A stretch of 64,000 nucleotides of DNA from Planctomycetota bacterium (lineage in GTDB: Bacteria > Planctomycetota > Phycisphaerae > UBA1845): NCBI GenBank assembly GCA_030616775.1, contig JAUWWQ010000012.1:29545-93544 (forward strand), read 5' to 3'. How positions within the stretch are numbered: the stretch's first letter is position 1; each line of letters opens with the position of its first letter. Below the pieces are notes generated by a model. That model searched no databases. It saw nothing but the letters and a program-made list of their open reading frames with translations, and was not told the origin of the DNA. Of the stretch, positions 33,203 to 41,491 are shown one piece after another. The position numbers were made by a program, and so were the translations under genes.

Positions 33203-36086
33203 TCCGGGCCGGGCGATCGCCGCGATTCTCTCAGTCGCCTTGGGCGTCGCCACGGTCGTCATCACCACGAACTTCCACGAAACCGCTCATCGGGCGATCA
33301 CAGACGAAGTGGTCACTCACTGGCTTGGGGCCGCCCATCTGACCGTGCATCCAGCAGGCGCCCACTGGGGGAGCTTGGACGCATCGATTGCCGAAAGAGT
33401 CTCTGAGCTTCCCAACGTTCGCCAGGTGACGGTCCGCCTCAGACGGCGCGTGCTGCTGATGCGTCCGCAAGATGCGGACGGGCTGCTCGAATCGGGGTAT
33501 TGGCGGGTGGACGCCGTCGGTATCGACCCCGAGACCGAGCGTCACTTTCGTACCTTGCCGAACCTGCAGGGTCATATGTTCCGTGCGGGCGAGCGGGGCG
33601 TTGCGGTCATCGAGCGAGAGACAGCCAACGCCTGGCACATCGGCCTTGGCGACCGCCTCATGCTGGCCTCTTATCAGGGTGGGCCGAAGATGGCGTTTAC
33701 GATCACCGGACTGTTCGACAGTCAGCGAGTCGCCGAGTTTCAACAGCCCACCGTATACGTTGCCCTGGCGGACGTGCAGGAGCTGAAGGACGAACCGGGC
33801 AAGGCCTCAGCGATCGATGTCATGTTGCATGATCCGTCGCCGGGTGGACTGGCCGAGGCGAAGGCAAGTGTCGAACGGATCATCGCCGAGCAGCAATTGC
33901 CATATCCCTGTCACGTGGAATCGGCGGCCGCCCGGCAGCTTCTGCTCGATGAGGCCAAGCGCGTCACGCGATTGGTCGAGCTGCTTGTAGCGCTGATCGC
34001 GATGCTCACCTCATTCTTCATAATTCTGACCACGCAGAGCATCGGCTTGTACCAGCGCCGCAGGCAGCTCGGAATCATGCGCTGTGTGGGACTTACGCGA
34101 GGGCAGCTCGCCGTATTGCTGCTGACCGAATTGATGCTCCTGGGCGTGGTCGGGACGATCCTGGGCATTGTAGGCGGCATTGCGTTGACATACATCACAG
34201 CCGGCGCTGCCGGGGACATGATCATCCGGGTGTATCTAAGCCGGTGGGGGATCGGGCTGGCGGCGGCTTCCGGGATGGCCACGACGCTGCTTGTGGCCTT
34301 GTTCTCGATCGTGCAGGTGGGTGGGGTCGGGCCGCTGGAGGCCGTAAACCCCCAGGCGCGACCGGCGCGATTGCGATTCGTCTATCTTGCCGGTGCCCTG
34401 GGTGTGGCATTTCTTCTGTTGCATCACGGCATGGTGACGACGCCCGACCGGGCGCAATGGTTGAATATGGCGTTCGCTTCGATCGGGACCGGTTCGTTGT
34501 ACTTGGGATATGCCCTGATCGCCCCGGTCGTGGTGGTCTGGCTGGGCCGCCCGATTGCCCGATTGGTCGGCCGGCTGCTGGGTGTGCGCGCCAAACTGGC
34601 CGAGGAGCCGCTTATTAGTGCGCCCTGGCGCAGCACAGGGGCATGTTGGGTACTGATGGTGGGGCTTTCGCTCATGGTATTCATCGCCGTGCGTGCCGAG
34701 GGCGTGTTGGCGATCTGGGATTTCCCCGCCAGACTCCCGGAGACATTCGTCTGGTCGCAAAGGTATGTACCCGGCGAGGTCATAGAGCGCGTGCAACAGC
34801 TTCCCGGTCTGGGAGCGTGCACGGTGACCACGGATGTCGATTGCGAGATTCAGGGCACCGGCGAAGCGGAGTCAGCGGAGCATTCGCTTGTGGAACGGTT
34901 TCTGCGTAAGCTGACTCGGCCGGTGTTCGTGGCCGGCGAACCCGACAAGCTGCTTGCCATGACCAAGGTGGTCTTCACCGAGGGCCAGCGAGCTGAAGCG
35001 CTGGAGAAGATCAAACGCGGCGGGTATGTGCTAATCCCACCGCAGACGGCGCGAAACAAGGACCTCCATGTCGGTGACCGTGTCACGATCAGCATTGGTG
35101 ACCGTTCCGCTCAGTTCGAGGTGGCCGGCGTCGTCCAGTCACCGGCAATGGATCTGGCGGTTACCGCCTTCCAGGCCGAGAGCTATATGCAGTTCGCGGC
35201 CGCCAGTGCCGTGTTGGGGACCCGAGAGGATCTGAAGGAGAAGTTCGGCCTCGATATGGTCTCGATGTTCATGTGTGATCTGGACCTGCCGCCAAGCCTC
35301 CCGCCGCCGGACTTCGATCCACTCAACCTGCCGGACTTTACACGTGACGCTGCGGTGGCACGGGCGATGCTCTCGTGGTCGCAGAGTCTCACCAATGAAG
35401 GAGAGGCGGTCGAGGGGGTCCGCACGGTGCTGGGTCAGTGGCTCGATACCGGTGCCGGCACGGTACTTTCTCCTGAACCGCGAAGTGAGCTACGCCGATT
35501 CGCCAAGGCCATTCGATGGCTCCGATGGAGTTCGGGCACAAAGCGGCGGACTCGCCAGGAGAACTGGGATGTATTTCGTGAGCGGCTGGTGCTTCTGAAG
35601 ATTGCGGAGGAGATGGATAGGCCTGGTGCGATCATCGGCTCGCTTCGCCGGCTCAAACAGGAGGTGGATACGCACCTGAAGCGAGCGATTGTCCTGATCA
35701 CCTGGCTGCCTTCGATCATTCTGGTGGTGGCCGCCGTGGGGATAGGCAACCTGATGATGGTCAGCGTGCATCTGCGGTCTCGCGAACTCGCCATGCTGCG
35801 GGCGGTGGGGGCCCAGAAATCCCAGATCATTCGATTAGTGTTTGCCGAAGCGATTACACTAGGCCTGCTTGGAAGCGTCATCGGCGTGTTACTCGGGTTT
35901 CATGCGGCCTATAGTGACAACCTCGTGGCCGCCACCCTGATTGATGTCACGTTGGAGTTCATCGTCCCGATCGGGACGGTTTCATTGAGCGTGGCTCTTA
36001 CGGTTGCAGTGTGCGTTGTTGCCGGCATTGTTCCTGCTCGCTACGCCGCCCGCAGCAACATCATCGCAGCCCTGCAGACGACGTAG
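33159..36086 (+). CDS. Large FtsX/MacB-like ABC permease with two FtsX domains
   Basis: This 975-residue permease has an N-terminal helix (AIAAILSVALGVATVVI, about 18-36), a MacB-like periplasmic domain and FtsX domain 1 near 270-400 (TTQSIGLYQRRRQLGIMRCVGLTRGQ). Additional helices follow around 400-530, then a second periplasmic domain, and FtsX domain 2 near 850-975 with SRELAMLRAVGAQKSQIIR. Both FtsX domains show the R-x-x-x-LG/LRAVG coupling element. This two-copy layout resembles ADOP/YbbP-type permeases, where one chain forms the whole membrane part. Start ATG 33159 behind GGTGGAG lies inside the ATPase gene. The substrate is unknown, perhaps an envelope lipid or lipoprotein. Confidence 0.93.
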   Translation: MPRLWHLATGSWSASPGRAIAAILSVALGVATVVITTNFHETAHRAITDEVVTHWLGAAHLTVHPAGAHWGSLDASIAERVSELPNVRQVTVRLRRRVLLMRPQDADGLLESGYWRVDAVGIDPETERHFRTLPNLQGHMFRAGERGVAVIERETANAWHIGLGDRLMLASYQGGPKMAFTITGLFDSQRVAEFQQPTVYVALADVQELKDEPGKASAIDVMLHDPSPGGLAEAKASVERIIAEQQLPYPCHVESAAARQLLLDEAKRVTRLVELLVALIAMLTSFFIILTTQSIGLYQRRRQLGIMRCVGLTRGQLAVLLLTELMLLGVVGTILGIVGGIALTYITAGAAGDMIIRVYLSRWGIGLAAASGMATTLLVALFSIVQVGGVGPLEAVNPQARPARLRFVYLAGALGVAFLLLHHGMVTTPDRAQWLNMAFASIGTGSLYLGYALIAPVVVVWLGRPIARLVGRLLGVRAKLAEEPLISAPWRSTGACWVLMVGLSLMVFIAVRAEGVLAIWDFPARLPETFVWSQRYVPGEVIERVQQLPGLGACTVTTDVDCEIQGTGEAESAEHSLVERFLRKLTRPVFVAGEPDKLLAMTKVVFTEGQRAEALEKIKRGGYVLIPPQTARNKDLHVGDRVTISIGDRSAQFEVAGVVQSPAMDLAVTAFQAESYMQFAAASAVLGTREDLKEKFGLDMVSMFMCDLDLPPSLPPPDFDPLNLPDFTRDAAVARAMLSWSQSLTNEGEAVEGVRTVLGQWLDTGAGTVLSPEPRSELRRFAKAIRWLRWSSGTKRRTRQENWDVFRERLVLLKIAEEMDRPGAIIGSLRRLKQEVDTHLKRAIVLITWLPSIILVVAAVGIGNLMMVSVHLRSRELAMLRAVGAQKSQIIRLVFAEAITLGLLGSVIGVLLGFHAAYSDNLVAATLIDVTLEFIVPIGTVSLSVALTVAVCVVAGIVPARYAARSNIIAALQTT

Positions 36087-36452
36087 AAGCATTCAGCAAA
36101 CAGCTATCAGCGGTCAGCTCGTGAAGCATCACATCCGTTGGGCCACCAAGTCCAGACAGCTACACATGGGTCCGCCCGCAACGAACCCATGCTACCGAGG
36201 GCGTAGCGCAACCGAGATAACGCTATCCATCACCGGCTCATTGGTGGATAGTACCGAGTTTGCGGACTCAGACTGCATCACCCTCGTCGGCAAAGGCATG
36301 CCTTCGGCCCTGAGAGGGAGCCGTGGATCGAAATAGCCGTTTCCGTTACTATCCCGCAGCAAGGCGGATGCGCACGGTTGGGGCGTGGTTTCTCTCGCAG
36401 GCTGAAGCTTGCGGCTCTGATGCGCACGCCCGAATTATGCGACGGGAACGGA
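36087..36452. other. Spacer with a 7-nt-period repeat
   Basis: Directly after the permease stop is a run with 7-nt period and cagc core (ttcagca-aacagct-atcagcg-gtcagct, about 36090-36119). The rest shows no gene. ATG 36453 follows gggaacgga. Confidence 0.5.
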
Positions 36453-37115
36453 ATGGCAGACAAAGCGCTTCAGATTCACATTACCAATGACCCGATGTAC
36501 ATGGAGAACGGCTGCACGATTTACTTGCGCGAGGGCGGGCCTTGCTGGATCATCGATCCCGGTCTGCCGCCCCAGGCTGGACAGATCGTCCAGCATGTGC
36601 GCGAAAAATCGCTAACACCAGCGGCCATTCTGCTTACCCATGCACACGCAGACCACATCGGTGGTATCGACGAGGTGCGCGACAACCTCGGCGCGCTTCC
36701 GGTCTACCTGGCCAAGGAGGAGTGGGCGGCGTTGTTGGACCCTATGGAAAACCTGTCAGCCCGGATGGCCTCGGGGATTGCCACCAACGTGACCGACCCC
36801 CGGGATCTTCAACCGGGTGAAACGCTTGATCTCGACGGCAGCCGATGGGAGATTCTTGACACATCTGGTCACTCACCCGGCGGGCGGACGCTGTACTGTA
36901 GGGAGCTGGGTATCGCCTTTGTCGGCGACGCCCTCTTTGCCGGCAGCGTCGGACGCGTGGATTTTCCCCACAGCGACGGGGACAGGCTAATGCGCAACAT
37001 TCGTGAGCAGCTCATGACATTGCCCGAGGAGACGCGGATCATCTCCGGTCACGGTCCGGAGACTACCGTCGGGCGTGAGCAAAGGACCAACCCATTTATC
37101 GTCCACGGACTGTGA
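36453..37115 (+). CDS. Metallo-beta-lactamase-fold hydrolase (glyoxalase II-like)
   Basis: This 220-residue MBL-fold protein starts MADKALQIHITND. Metal motif THAHADHIGG supplies H-x-H-x-D-H. Further ligands lie in TSGHSPGG, GDALFAGSVGR (bridging Asp) and SGHGPETTVGRE. The layout matches YcbL/GloB-type hydrolases, which cleave thioesters such as S-lactoylglutathione, but this group has many activities. The MBL is complete, with no fused domain. It converges with the glycosyltransferase operon, leaving 42 nt between stops. In-frame ATGs at 36378 and 36420 are less likely, as they lack a ribosome site. Confidence 0.92.
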   Translation: MADKALQIHITNDPMYMENGCTIYLREGGPCWIIDPGLPPQAGQIVQHVREKSLTPAAILLTHAHADHIGGIDEVRDNLGALPVYLAKEEWAALLDPMENLSARMASGIATNVTDPRDLQPGETLDLDGSRWEILDTSGHSPGGRTLYCRELGIAFVGDALFAGSVGRVDFPHSDGDRLMRNIREQLMTLPEETRIISGHGPETTVGREQRTNPFIVHGL

Positions 37116-37157
37116 CTCCGGGGACAGTCTTCCAGGATCTATACCAAGCTGCGGTCA

Positions 37158-38708
37158 TCATAGCGAAGTGTCGTCAGATACAATAAGGCTGGGGCCGGTT
37201 GGCGCGAGTTCGCCCGGAACGGCTGCCCGGGCCGGCATCGTGGCCGACTTCAACACCAGGCCCCGCCCTGACCTGCGACGACGCGATAGGCGCTGAAAGA
37301 CTTCTTGCAGTTCTCTCGCACGGTGTGCCCGGTCGAATTGATCGACTCCGTTCCAGGCGTCGATGACATTCACATGACGGTCGATCGCAAGCTGTGTGAT
37401 GGCCCTTGCGAGGGCTTGTTCATCGGTCGGATCACAGACAACCGCTTCGGCGCGGGCTTCCTTCAAAATGGACACTACGGGGCTTGCAGAAGAGCAGGCT
37501 GCGATGATCGGCCTGCGGATGGCCAGGTATTCATAAAGCTTGTTGGGGATCTGCAGCTCACCGCCGGCACCGGCTGAGACGGCGAGAATCAAGGCGTCGC
37601 TGCCCACCATGTGCGAGAGGGTCTCGGAGTGAGACTTTTGGCCGAGGACGCGAACGCAGTCGCTGACGCCCCCCTGGGCTGCCCACTCCCGAAGAGACCG
37701 TCCTTCAAACTCCTGCGAGCCGATCAGTGCAATGTGAATCTTCCCGGCGAGCTGAGGTGCCTGCCGTACCGCACGGCGCAGGGCTGCGAACCAGACCTTC
37801 GGACTGCGTGGACCGTAGAACTGGCCGCAGTGCGTCAGGACGAAATGATCGGCGGGAGCGATGCGTGTCGGTCTAATCCTGTCAGACCGTTCGCGATCGA
37901 AGCCGTTCAGGATTGTGGTCGATTTGTTCGCCGTAAACGGGTGGCGACGACGGAGCTGCTCTGTCATGGTCGGTGTGCAACAGACAATGTGAGTGGTGCT
38001 ACGGAGCACGAGCCATTCGAGGAGGGAATCCCAACGCTCCAGACTCTCAAAACCTAGCGAACGGAAAGGGTTCCCTCGCCACGGGTCGCGGAAGTCCGCT
38101 ACCCAGGGCAAGTGTGTCCACCTGCTCAGAACAAGGGCGATAAGATGGGCGCTCATGTAGGGTGAGGTCGAGTAGATCAAGTCGGGGCGACGTTGTCGGA
38201 TCGCATTCAGCCCGGCGCGAACCGCCGGCCCCACCCAGCCAACGCGAGCGTCGGGAGTTATAAGCAACTGCGATGACCATTCGCAGATGCTTCCAAGAAA
38301 CGCGAGCTCTGATGCGTGCGGGTCGCCGAGCACCCTTGAAGCCATGGCCGGCTGCCTGGTGCCGCGACGTTTACTGAGGGGAGAGAGGGTCTTTATCCGC
38401 TCGATCGGGTTCACCCATGGAGTCCTCAGGACGGTGGTCGATGGCGGCACCTCCCGCACCAACGACTCATCCAACGGTTCACCCCGTGGGATGACCGTCA
38501 AGACTGTGGCATCCCAACCCAGCCGATCAAGATGCCTGACGAAACCGAGTGTGCGCTGCGTGCCGCTGCGGTTGATCGGTGGGAACGCATATGCGACACA
38601 AAGCCAGTGCGGGCGCTGCGGCGACGAACGTGCTCGCTCACGCTTCACGCGATCGGTGGTACGCCGTTTCTGCGGGGCCGGTTCTGATGTGGGATAGAAG
38701 CTTCGCAC
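37158..38708 (-). CDS. GT4-like (GT-B) glycosyltransferase, last gene of the cysteine-peptide cluster
   Basis: This 516-residue GT-B enzyme has an N-terminal acceptor domain (WLCVAYAFPPINRSGTQRTLGF) and a C-terminal donor domain. FVLTHCGQFYGPRSP opens the second half, and ALILAVSAGAGGELQIPNKLYEYLAIRRPIIA contains the E-x7-E nucleotide-sugar motif. There is a basic N-terminus and a low-complexity tail. No signal peptide, so it is cytoplasmic or membrane-associated. It starts (GTG) two bases after the stop of the GT2 gene and is clearly co-transcribed with it. The GT2 gene follows the kinase gene by 145 nt, so a link to the peptide cluster is likely but not proven. Acceptor unknown. Peptide, lipid carrier or exopolysaccharide are all possible. 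Confidence 0.9.
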   Translation of the reverse strand: MRSFYPTSEPAPQKRRTTDRVKRERARSSPQRPHWLCVAYAFPPINRSGTQRTLGFVRHLDRLGWDATVLTVIPRGEPLDESLVREVPPSTTVLRTPWVNPIERIKTLSPLSKRRGTRQPAMASRVLGDPHASELAFLGSICEWSSQLLITPDARVGWVGPAVRAGLNAIRQRRPDLIYSTSPYMSAHLIALVLSRWTHLPWVADFRDPWRGNPFRSLGFESLERWDSLLEWLVLRSTTHIVCCTPTMTEQLRRRHPFTANKSTTILNGFDRERSDRIRPTRIAPADHFVLTHCGQFYGPRSPKVWFAALRRAVRQAPQLAGKIHIALIGSQEFEGRSLREWAAQGGVSDCVRVLGQKSHSETLSHMVGSDALILAVSAGAGGELQIPNKLYEYLAIRRPIIAACSSASPVVSILKEARAEAVVCDPTDEQALARAITQLAIDRHVNVIDAWNGVDQFDRAHRARELQEVFQRLSRRRRSGRGLVLKSATMPARAAVPGELAPTGPSLIVSDDTSL

Positions 38709-38710
38709 GG

Positions 38711-39751
38711 CTATGAACTCGCCAGATAGGCTTCCATTCGGTGCCGGTAGCGATCACTATCCCTCCAACGCTGCCAGGATCCGACCAGATACCCCACGAG
38801 ATTCGACGTAAGCACCACCCACATGACACAGAGGCAGAGAGGATACGCAAGGAGCCTTCGGGTCCGCCGGGCGATCCGAACGGCTTTGTGATGGAACGTC
38901 CAAACGTAGAAGTAGCCCAGCAGGAATACCAGTGCGAGGATGGCCCAGTTGGTCAGGAAACAGAGCCCCGCTATTACAGTTATCAGCAGGGCGTTGCGAA
39001 GGTTATATGCAAAACCGGAAGCCCCGATCCGGGTGTGGCCTCGACCCGTACCGTAGTTGTAGAACTGCCTGGCGATTGCTCGAAGCGACCCGCGGGGCCG
39101 CCAGTGAACAATAGCATCGCCGACAAATCGCCAACCTACATTCAGACGGCGTACCTTGTGGTCGAACAGGGTGTCCTCGGAAAAGTGGACCCACTCCGGC
39201 CATCCGCCGACCCGCGACCACAGGGCCTTGGTGCATGCCATGGAACGTGCCGATGGGTTAAAGGTCTCCGGTCGGACCGGATCCAGTTGACCGCGCATCG
39301 TCGCCAATCCCACGACCTGCTCTAGAAGCGTCCGGCCCTCGATCTGGTAGAAACCGGCAACGAACTCCACGTCCGGGTCTTCCTCAAAGGGTCGGACGAG
39401 CTTGTCGAGCCAATCAGTCCGGGCGCGGCACCCGCTGTCCGTGGTGGCGATGATCTCGCCGCGGGCAGCGTCGGCTGCGATGTTGCGCCCACAGGCGATA
39501 TTCACTCCAGGTGCCTCGACCAGGTGTAGTGTTGGATTGGCTGCGGCGTATCGACGAATCACGTCAACGGTCTCGTCGTTGGAGCCGCCGTCGACGACGA
39601 TGATCTCATCGGGCCGGCGCGTCTGGCTTAGCAGGGAATCGAGCGTGAGCGCGCAGCCGGCGGGCTCGTTCTTGACCGTCATGATCACTGACACCGTTTT
39701 ATGTGCTCGGCCCATGGGTTTGGATGCTCTGCCTGTCAGTCGGTCCCCCAA
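38711..39751 (-). CDS. GT2 family glycosyltransferase with C-terminal membrane helices
   Basis: This 346-residue GT-A enzyme has VSVIMTVKNE at the start of the catalytic domain, EIIVVDGGSNDET and the acidic pair in TTDSGCRARTDW (D-x-G/S variant of DxD). FSEDTLFDHKVRR supplies the ED catalytic element. About four hydrophobic helices near 250-335 (NALLITVIAGLCFLTNWAI, LALVFLLGYFYVW, YPLCLCVMWVVL) anchor it. The fold suggests transfer to a membrane-carried or membrane-near acceptor. It starts with ATG 39751 or the Met 13 codons on. The next gene follows after 2 nt. It is preceded by a 145-nt spacer from the kinase-like gene. The sugar and acceptor are unknown. Confidence 0.9.
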   Translation of the reverse strand: MGDRLTGRASKPMGRAHKTVSVIMTVKNEPAGCALTLDSLLSQTRRPDEIIVVDGGSNDETVDVIRRYAAANPTLHLVEAPGVNIACGRNIAADAARGEIIATTDSGCRARTDWLDKLVRPFEEDPDVEFVAGFYQIEGRTLLEQVVGLATMRGQLDPVRPETFNPSARSMACTKALWSRVGGWPEWVHFSEDTLFDHKVRRLNVGWRFVGDAIVHWRPRGSLRAIARQFYNYGTGRGHTRIGASGFAYNLRNALLITVIAGLCFLTNWAILALVFLLGYFYVWTFHHKAVRIARRTRRLLAYPLCLCVMWVVLTSNLVGYLVGSWQRWRDSDRYRHRMEAYLASS

Positions 39752-39896
39752 CGCTCACCGCCCCAATGGTTACGCTCTCTTGGCGTTTCAACGTCCTGTT
39801 GAATGGATATCGACACCGCCGGATGCGGAATCCAAATGATTATCGGCCGGATAAATCATTCGGAGAGCGTCGCCGCCGCCTGAATCAACGGCCGCC

Positions 39897-40784
39897 TCAA
39901 AAGAGGGACTCGATCAGGTCACAAGCGCCGTCGATTGGCCCCGACTCCAGCCCGTAACATTCCGCCCCGCGAACAAGATCGCTGAGGATGGAGAACGCCT
40001 GATGGCCGATCATGTTGCTGTTCAATGCGCATCGGGCCAGCCCGAACGCCCCCCGAGCGCGTGAGACCTGGTAAAGGCGCGGCTTACATCCTTCGGTGTA
40101 CTTGGGAAAGATCACGAATCGGACGGGAGCCGGGTCCCCCAGCGGGTGCGCCCGGACGTCGAGCGGATTGATGTATCCGACATGCCCCTTGAAGCCCTTG
40201 ACGTGGTGACGACGGCCGGCAAACGGCATGTTTAGCCGTCTCATCAGGCCGAAGGACCCGGACTTGATACACAGAGCCTTCGGAAACGGCTGCACGTTCA
40301 GACTGTTTGGATCGATCAATGCGAGTTCGTCGCCCAGATACCTCCACCCGCGCGACAGGAGGGCGGCAGCCAGTGTTGACTTTCCGCAGCCGGAGGCTCC
40401 CGCGAAGATGCAACCGGCTCCGCGATAGACCAGCATGGCTGAATGAAGCTGAAGGTATTCGCTGTGTGTGGCGATCACCCGCCAGTTGATACCCCACTCG
40501 AGAAACGGGAGCACCTCGTCGCGATGGCGCTCCCTCCCGATTTCTTCCCCGTCGCCGACGATACGATACCGGGGCCGCCGCAGTCGTCGTCCTTTGACCT
40601 TCCGCACGTCCATGCGAATGGTTCCGTCCGCGTCAGTGTCACCCTGGGGATATCCGCGGTACAGGGCTGCAACGTCTCCTAAGACCTCATCCAACTCACT
40701 GGTTATCGAAACGTTGATGCCGCCAATCCTGTAATCCGCGCATCTGTCGATAAATGGGGAGGTGGTGTCGACGGCCCTAATCAT
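39897..40784 (-). CDS. HPr-kinase-like P-loop kinase associated with PqqD (peptide-modifying kinase candidate)
   Basis: This 295-residue protein has an N-terminal region of about 110 residues, then an HprK C-domain-like kinase fold: HSAMLVYRGAGCIFAGASGCGKST (P-loop GASGCGKST 129-137) and RYLGDELALID at 147-156, the counterpart of the HprK ADD loop. KALCIKSGSF follows in the position of the second loop. HprK-like kinases of this sort occur next to PqqD-type proteins and nucleotidyltransferases in lasso-peptide and other RiPP loci. The best known phosphorylates a Ser of the peptide (family knowledge). Here Ser/Thr residues of the core (S59, S64, T85, T87) would be candidate sites (inference). 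It overlaps the PqqD gene by 4 nt (ATGA), so the two proteins are made together. Confidence 0.85.
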   Translation of the reverse strand: MIRAVDTTSPFIDRCADYRIGGINVSITSELDEVLGDVAALYRGYPQGDTDADGTIRMDVRKVKGRRLRRPRYRIVGDGEEIGRERHRDEVLPFLEWGINWRVIATHSEYLQLHSAMLVYRGAGCIFAGASGCGKSTLAAALLSRGWRYLGDELALIDPNSLNVQPFPKALCIKSGSFGLMRRLNMPFAGRRHHVKGFKGHVGYINPLDVRAHPLGDPAPVRFVIFPKYTEGCKPRLYQVSRARGAFGLARCALNSNMIGHQAFSILSDLVRGAECYGLESGPIDGACDLIESLF

Positions 40785-41098
40785 GCGTCCGTCTCCACCT
40801 CGAGCAGGTTCAGCTCTGCAAACCGGGCAACGAGTTGATCCACGTGATCGAGCGCGTCCTCAAAGTCCACATCGTATACATCGGTCATCTGTTTTGCGAT
40901 TTGGCGCGTAGTCCTCTGCCCGTCGCACGAACGCCACACACTCATGGCGGTCTCATTCAACCTGTGTATATGACCGCTCCGACGATCGACCAGAATGGCC
41001 TCGTGATCCAACCGCTCCTCCACGATATCGTCGTACTGACGTGGAGTGACGATCTCCGCGTCGCGAAGCGTCCACTGCGATCCGCGCATGACGTCCAT
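40781..41098 (-). CDS. PqqD-family protein (RiPP recognition element)
   Basis: This 105-residue PqqD-like winged-helix protein has typical strands and helices: EAILVDRRSGHIHRLNETAMSVWRSCDG, then TTRQIAKQMTDVYDV and the C-terminal helix VDQLVARFAELNLLE. Such proteins bind the leader of precursor peptides and present them to modifying enzymes (family knowledge). The start is ATG 41098, with GGCAGG upstream, only 15 nt after the stop of the Cys-rich miniprotein gene. The HprK-like gene overlaps by 4 nt. Its position right after the miniprotein makes that protein the likely client. Confidence 0.9.
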   Translation of the reverse strand: MDVMRGSQWTLRDAEIVTPRQYDDIVEERLDHEAILVDRRSGHIHRLNETAMSVWRSCDGQRTTRQIAKQMTDVYDVDFEDALDHVDQLVARFAELNLLEVETDA

Positions 41099-41113
41099 TC
41101 TACCTGCCCCCGA

Positions 41114-41392
41114 TCATATCGCGCCCTTGCAAGTCATGGTCGGAGCGTGGCAGTTGAGGTCGCAGCAGTCTTCGTCGACGACGCAAGGGGCGCCGTACGG
41201 ACTGCAAGCCGGGTAGCTGCCCGCCGCCAGTGCCTCTTGCGCAGTCAAGGTAGAAACAACTGGGACAATGAAAGCGGTCTTCTTTCCGGCGCTGGCGAGA
41301 AACGTCCGGCGAGTGCTCACGGCCGGTTTGCTCGAGTCCTCCGCTGACGGTCGCAGCCCCTTTCTATCTTGTCGTTTCGACTTTCGCGTCAT
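41114..41392 (-). CDS. Tat-leader Cys-rich miniprotein with knottin-like cysteine pattern (candidate precursor peptide)
   Basis: This 92-residue protein has three parts: a basic hydrophilic N-terminus (1-25), a Tat-type signal with twin Arg28-Arg29 in STRRTFLASAG and a hydrophobic stretch ending TAQEALAAG (58), and a 34-residue C-terminal core. The six Cys are at 63, 70, 76, 77, 81 and 88, giving spacing C-6-C-5-CC-3-C-6-C. That is the C-C-CC-C-C framework of inhibitor-cystine-knot peptides. The SD is AGGAGG (41399-41404), six bases before ATG, among the strongest ribosome sites noticed here, suggesting abundant product. The neighbours (PqqD, HprK-like kinase, nucleotidyltransferase-SET, VKOR-thioredoxin) fit a folded, disulfide-bonded and perhaps modified peptide. 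Cleavage after AAG would release the core. It could instead be an anchored Tat protein of other use. Confidence 0.88.
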   Translation of the reverse strand: MTRKSKRQDRKGLRPSAEDSSKPAVSTRRTFLASAGKKTAFIVPVVSTLTAQEALAAGSYPACSPYGAPCVVDEDCCDLNCHAPTMTCKGAI

Positions 41393-41398
41393 GCACTA

Positions 41399-41404
41399 CC
41401 TCCT
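41399..41404 (-). promoter_or_regulatory. Perfect Shine-Dalgarno of the Cys-rich miniprotein gene
   Basis: The minus strand reads AGGAGG, then six bases, then ATG 41392. The full match is stronger than that of the neighbouring cluster genes, implying the peptide is made in excess over its enzymes. Confidence 0.8.
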
Positions 41405-41491
41405 GCGAAGTACCCGTGCATCTGAATCCCTGAAATCATCCGCATATGCTCCAAACCGCCAATACAACGTCTCAGGCATTCTGGTTTTCCA

